Translations under genes and position numbers: made by a program
In this document: piece after piece, positions 59,994 through 64,000 of the stretch
Numbering within the stretch: the first letter of the stretch is position 1
Layout of the letters: every line of letters begins with the position of its first letter
NCBI GenBank assembly: GCA_937873495.1
Contig: CALMXZ010000008.1
Location: forward strand, 186,001-250,000
Source of the DNA: an uncultured Trueperaceae bacterium
GTDB lineage: Bacteria; Deinococcota; Deinococci; Deinococcales; Trueperaceae
Length of the DNA: 64,000 nucleotides
Direction of reading: 5' to 3'
The notes under the pieces: model-generated
What the model saw: the letters and a program-made list of their open reading frames with translations, nothing else
Databases searched by the model: none
What the model was told of the DNA's origin: nothing

Positions 59994-60191
59994 TCCGCCG
60001 GAGCCGGCTTATACCCCATGGACCGCCCTGCGGACGGTGCAGCCGTCGTCCGCCCTCGGGATCACCGCGGTAACTTGGCGACAGGCAGCGGGCGCCGGCC
60101 CAGCCGCCGGTCACCAGCGCGGCCCAGCGTGCTGGAGACGTGGGCTCGCGGCCGGGAACGGCCGCCCACGCCAGGGACAAAGGGAGGCTCC

Positions 60192-60422
60192 ATGCGACCC
60201 ATCACCGTGATCGGTATCGTCCTGATCCTGCTCGGCATAGTCGGCTTCGCGATCAAGAGCATCACCTACACGAAGGACACCACGAAGCTCGATGTCGGCC
60301 CGCTCGAGGTGACGGCCTCGGAGAAGCGCACGGTCGACATCCCGGACATAGCCGCGGGAGCGGCTGTCGTTGCGGGCGTGGTGCTCGTGTTCGCGGGCCG
60401 GTCCGCGGGCAAACGGGGCTGA
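60192..60422 (+). CDS. Small two-span membrane protein (DUF3185-like)
   Basis: 76 aa from ATG 60192 with Shine-Dalgarno GGGAGG 4 nt upstream. Two hydrophobic helices (about 4-21 and 52-70) separated by a charged loop with DTTKLDVGPLEVTASEKR. Looks like the DUF3185/YtxH-sized envelope proteins; function unknown. Confidence 0.65.
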   Translation: MRPITVIGIVLILLGIVGFAIKSITYTKDTTKLDVGPLEVTASEKRTVDIPDIAAGAAVVAGVVLVFAGRSAGKRG

Positions 60423-60480
60423 GCGTCGGCGCGGGCCGGCGGCTGCCCGCTCCTACGTTACGCCGCAGGCCAACGGACGA

Positions 60481-60521
60481 AGCCCGCACCAGGCCGGCAG
60501 GACCGGACGATGGTGCGGGCT
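60481..60521 (-). terminator. Terminator of the rRNA/tRNA operon
   Basis: Arms agcccgcacca (60481-60491) and tggtgcgggct (60511-60521), 11 bp perfect with a 19-nt loop, 5 nt after the tRNA CCA end on the minus strand. Confidence 0.6.
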
Positions 60522-60526
60522 TGTCT

Positions 60527-60603
<77 letters not shown>

Positions 60604-60684
60604 CGCGTTGCACGCCGACCGCTTGGGCAGCGTATATGGAGCGGTCTGAGGTGCAAGACCTCAGACCGGCTCCTTGAAAGATAA

Positions 60685-60806
60685 CCTCCTCGCACTGACC
60701 TACTCTTGCAGGGGGCTTCCCCCCAACTACCATCGGCGCTGGCGTGCTTAACTTCCGAGTTCGGAATGGGTTCGGGTGGGTCCACGCCGCTAAGAGCACG
60801 AAGAGG
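60685..60806 (-). rRNA. rrf: 5S ribosomal RNA
   Basis: About 122 nt. Helix I pairs CCTCTTCGTG with TGCGAGGAGG at the two ends; conserved loop elements such as CCCATTCCGAACTCGGAAG and the GATGGTAGT segment are present. Lies between 23S and tRNA-Gly. Confidence 0.95.
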
Positions 60807-60815
60807 AAAGATAGG

Positions 60816-60841
60816 GACAGGCTATAGAAGGCAAGATCAGG
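60816..60841 (-). other. 3' strand of the 23S processing stem
   Basis: On the RNA strand this reads CCTGATCTTGCCTTCTATAGC then CTGTC (reverse complement of 60816-60841) and pairs almost perfectly with the leader segment 63920-63948, bringing together both ends of 23S for RNase III-type cleavage. Confidence 0.7.
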
Positions 60842-60867
60842 TGTCTAATCTCGGATAAGTCCGAGAA

Positions 60868-63807
<2,940 letters not shown>

Positions 63808-64000
63808 CATTTCTTTCATTGATGTGTATGAGCAGACACGCGATTCAAGTTTTCGAAAAAACCCGATTCGCGGCCCGTACGTTTTCGCGTTCCTGACGGA
63901 ACTACGAGCCCGTCCGAGCCCTGATGTCTTGCCTTCTATTCGCCTGTCAATGTTCTCGCCGGTCTTTCGAGCGGCAAAAGTTAGAGTACATCTCCGGAGC
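63808..64000 (-). promoter_or_regulatory. Leader and possible promoter of the 23S-5S-tRNA-Gly operon
   Basis: No 16S 3' end or anti-Shine-Dalgarno lies in these 193 nt, so the operon starts here or just outside. A -10 candidate TACTCT is at 63983-63988 (minus strand), with any -35 outside the window. The 5' strand of the 23S processing stem is at 63920-63948; the TTGACA inside it is part of the stem, not a promoter. Confidence 0.45.

Noticed and set aside
63943-63952. TTGACA in the 23S leader as a -35 promoter element
   Set aside because: It belongs to the strand that pairs with 60816-60841 in the processing stem, and no -10 box stands 16-18 nt downstream.

Overview
The window looks like chromosomal DNA from a high-GC member of the Deinococcota, most likely a Truepera-like lineage. 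The evidence is a 23S-5S-tRNA-Gly(GCC) operon with no 16S gene attached, a Gfh1-type RNA polymerase factor, a caa3 cytochrome oxidase operon, a NucS mismatch endonuclease, and many genes whose start codon lies 6-7 nt downstream of a TANNNT -10 box (leaderless transcription). Genus assignment is inference; the rRNA arrangement and the protein families are read from the sequence.

Layout. 1-3 kb: an M3 oligopeptidase (cut by the window edge) and a P1/DmpA aminopeptidase. 3.1-6.9 kb: a tightly coupled three-gene cassette of unknown function (two helical or coiled-coil proteins around a one-pass membrane protein). 7-14.4 kb: CorA, HisG/HisZ, ProB, Asd, a DUF218 protein and DegV. 14.5-17.9 kb: a two-gene unit with a divergent serine-hydroxymethyltransferase-like enzyme and a fused large+small-domain aconitase-family enzyme behind an AT-rich promoter. 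18-26.7 kb: comM, then the respiratory block ctaC-ctaD-ctaE-ctaF::cytochrome c, a terminator, and ctaG with an HAD protein and an unknown small protein. 26.7-31.4 kb: VOC-DinB fusion, FtsB-like protein, GalT, and divergent DNA-repair genes nucS and nfo, plus a DinB protein. 31.5-38.2 kb: an orphan branched-chain-amino-acid-type binding protein, an HpaB/HpaC two-component aromatic hydroxylase with an M20 peptidase, and a PucR-type regulator divergent from hpaC.

38.3-45 kb: metallo-beta-lactamase-fold and NUDIX proteins, then the putrescine route (speA on the minus strand, aguA-aguB on the plus strand). These are separated by about 1.5 kb of decayed accessory DNA: a MntA/HepT toxin-antitoxin remnant, a 5'-truncated methyltransferase and a 14-bp-armed inverted repeat. 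45-53.7 kb: acyl-CoA ligase, GldC, a sugar-1-phosphate nucleotidyltransferase, an antitoxin-like remnant with a nonsense codon, a GH13 enzyme divergent from a YczE-like membrane protein, LysS and Gfh1. 54-60.4 kb: a TPR/SLT lytic transglycosylase, NUDIX, YceI divergent from an HxlR regulator, and an ABC exporter pair. 60.5-64 kb: tRNA-Gly, 5S and 23S rRNA on the minus strand, with the long 23S processing stem visible in the flanks.

Most genes are ordinary housekeeping genes. The best candidates for something undescribed are the 3.1-6.9 kb cassette and the SHMT-like/aconitase-like pair. Start codons were chosen from -10/start spacing, Shine-Dalgarno sites and overlaps, and often differ from the longest open frame.
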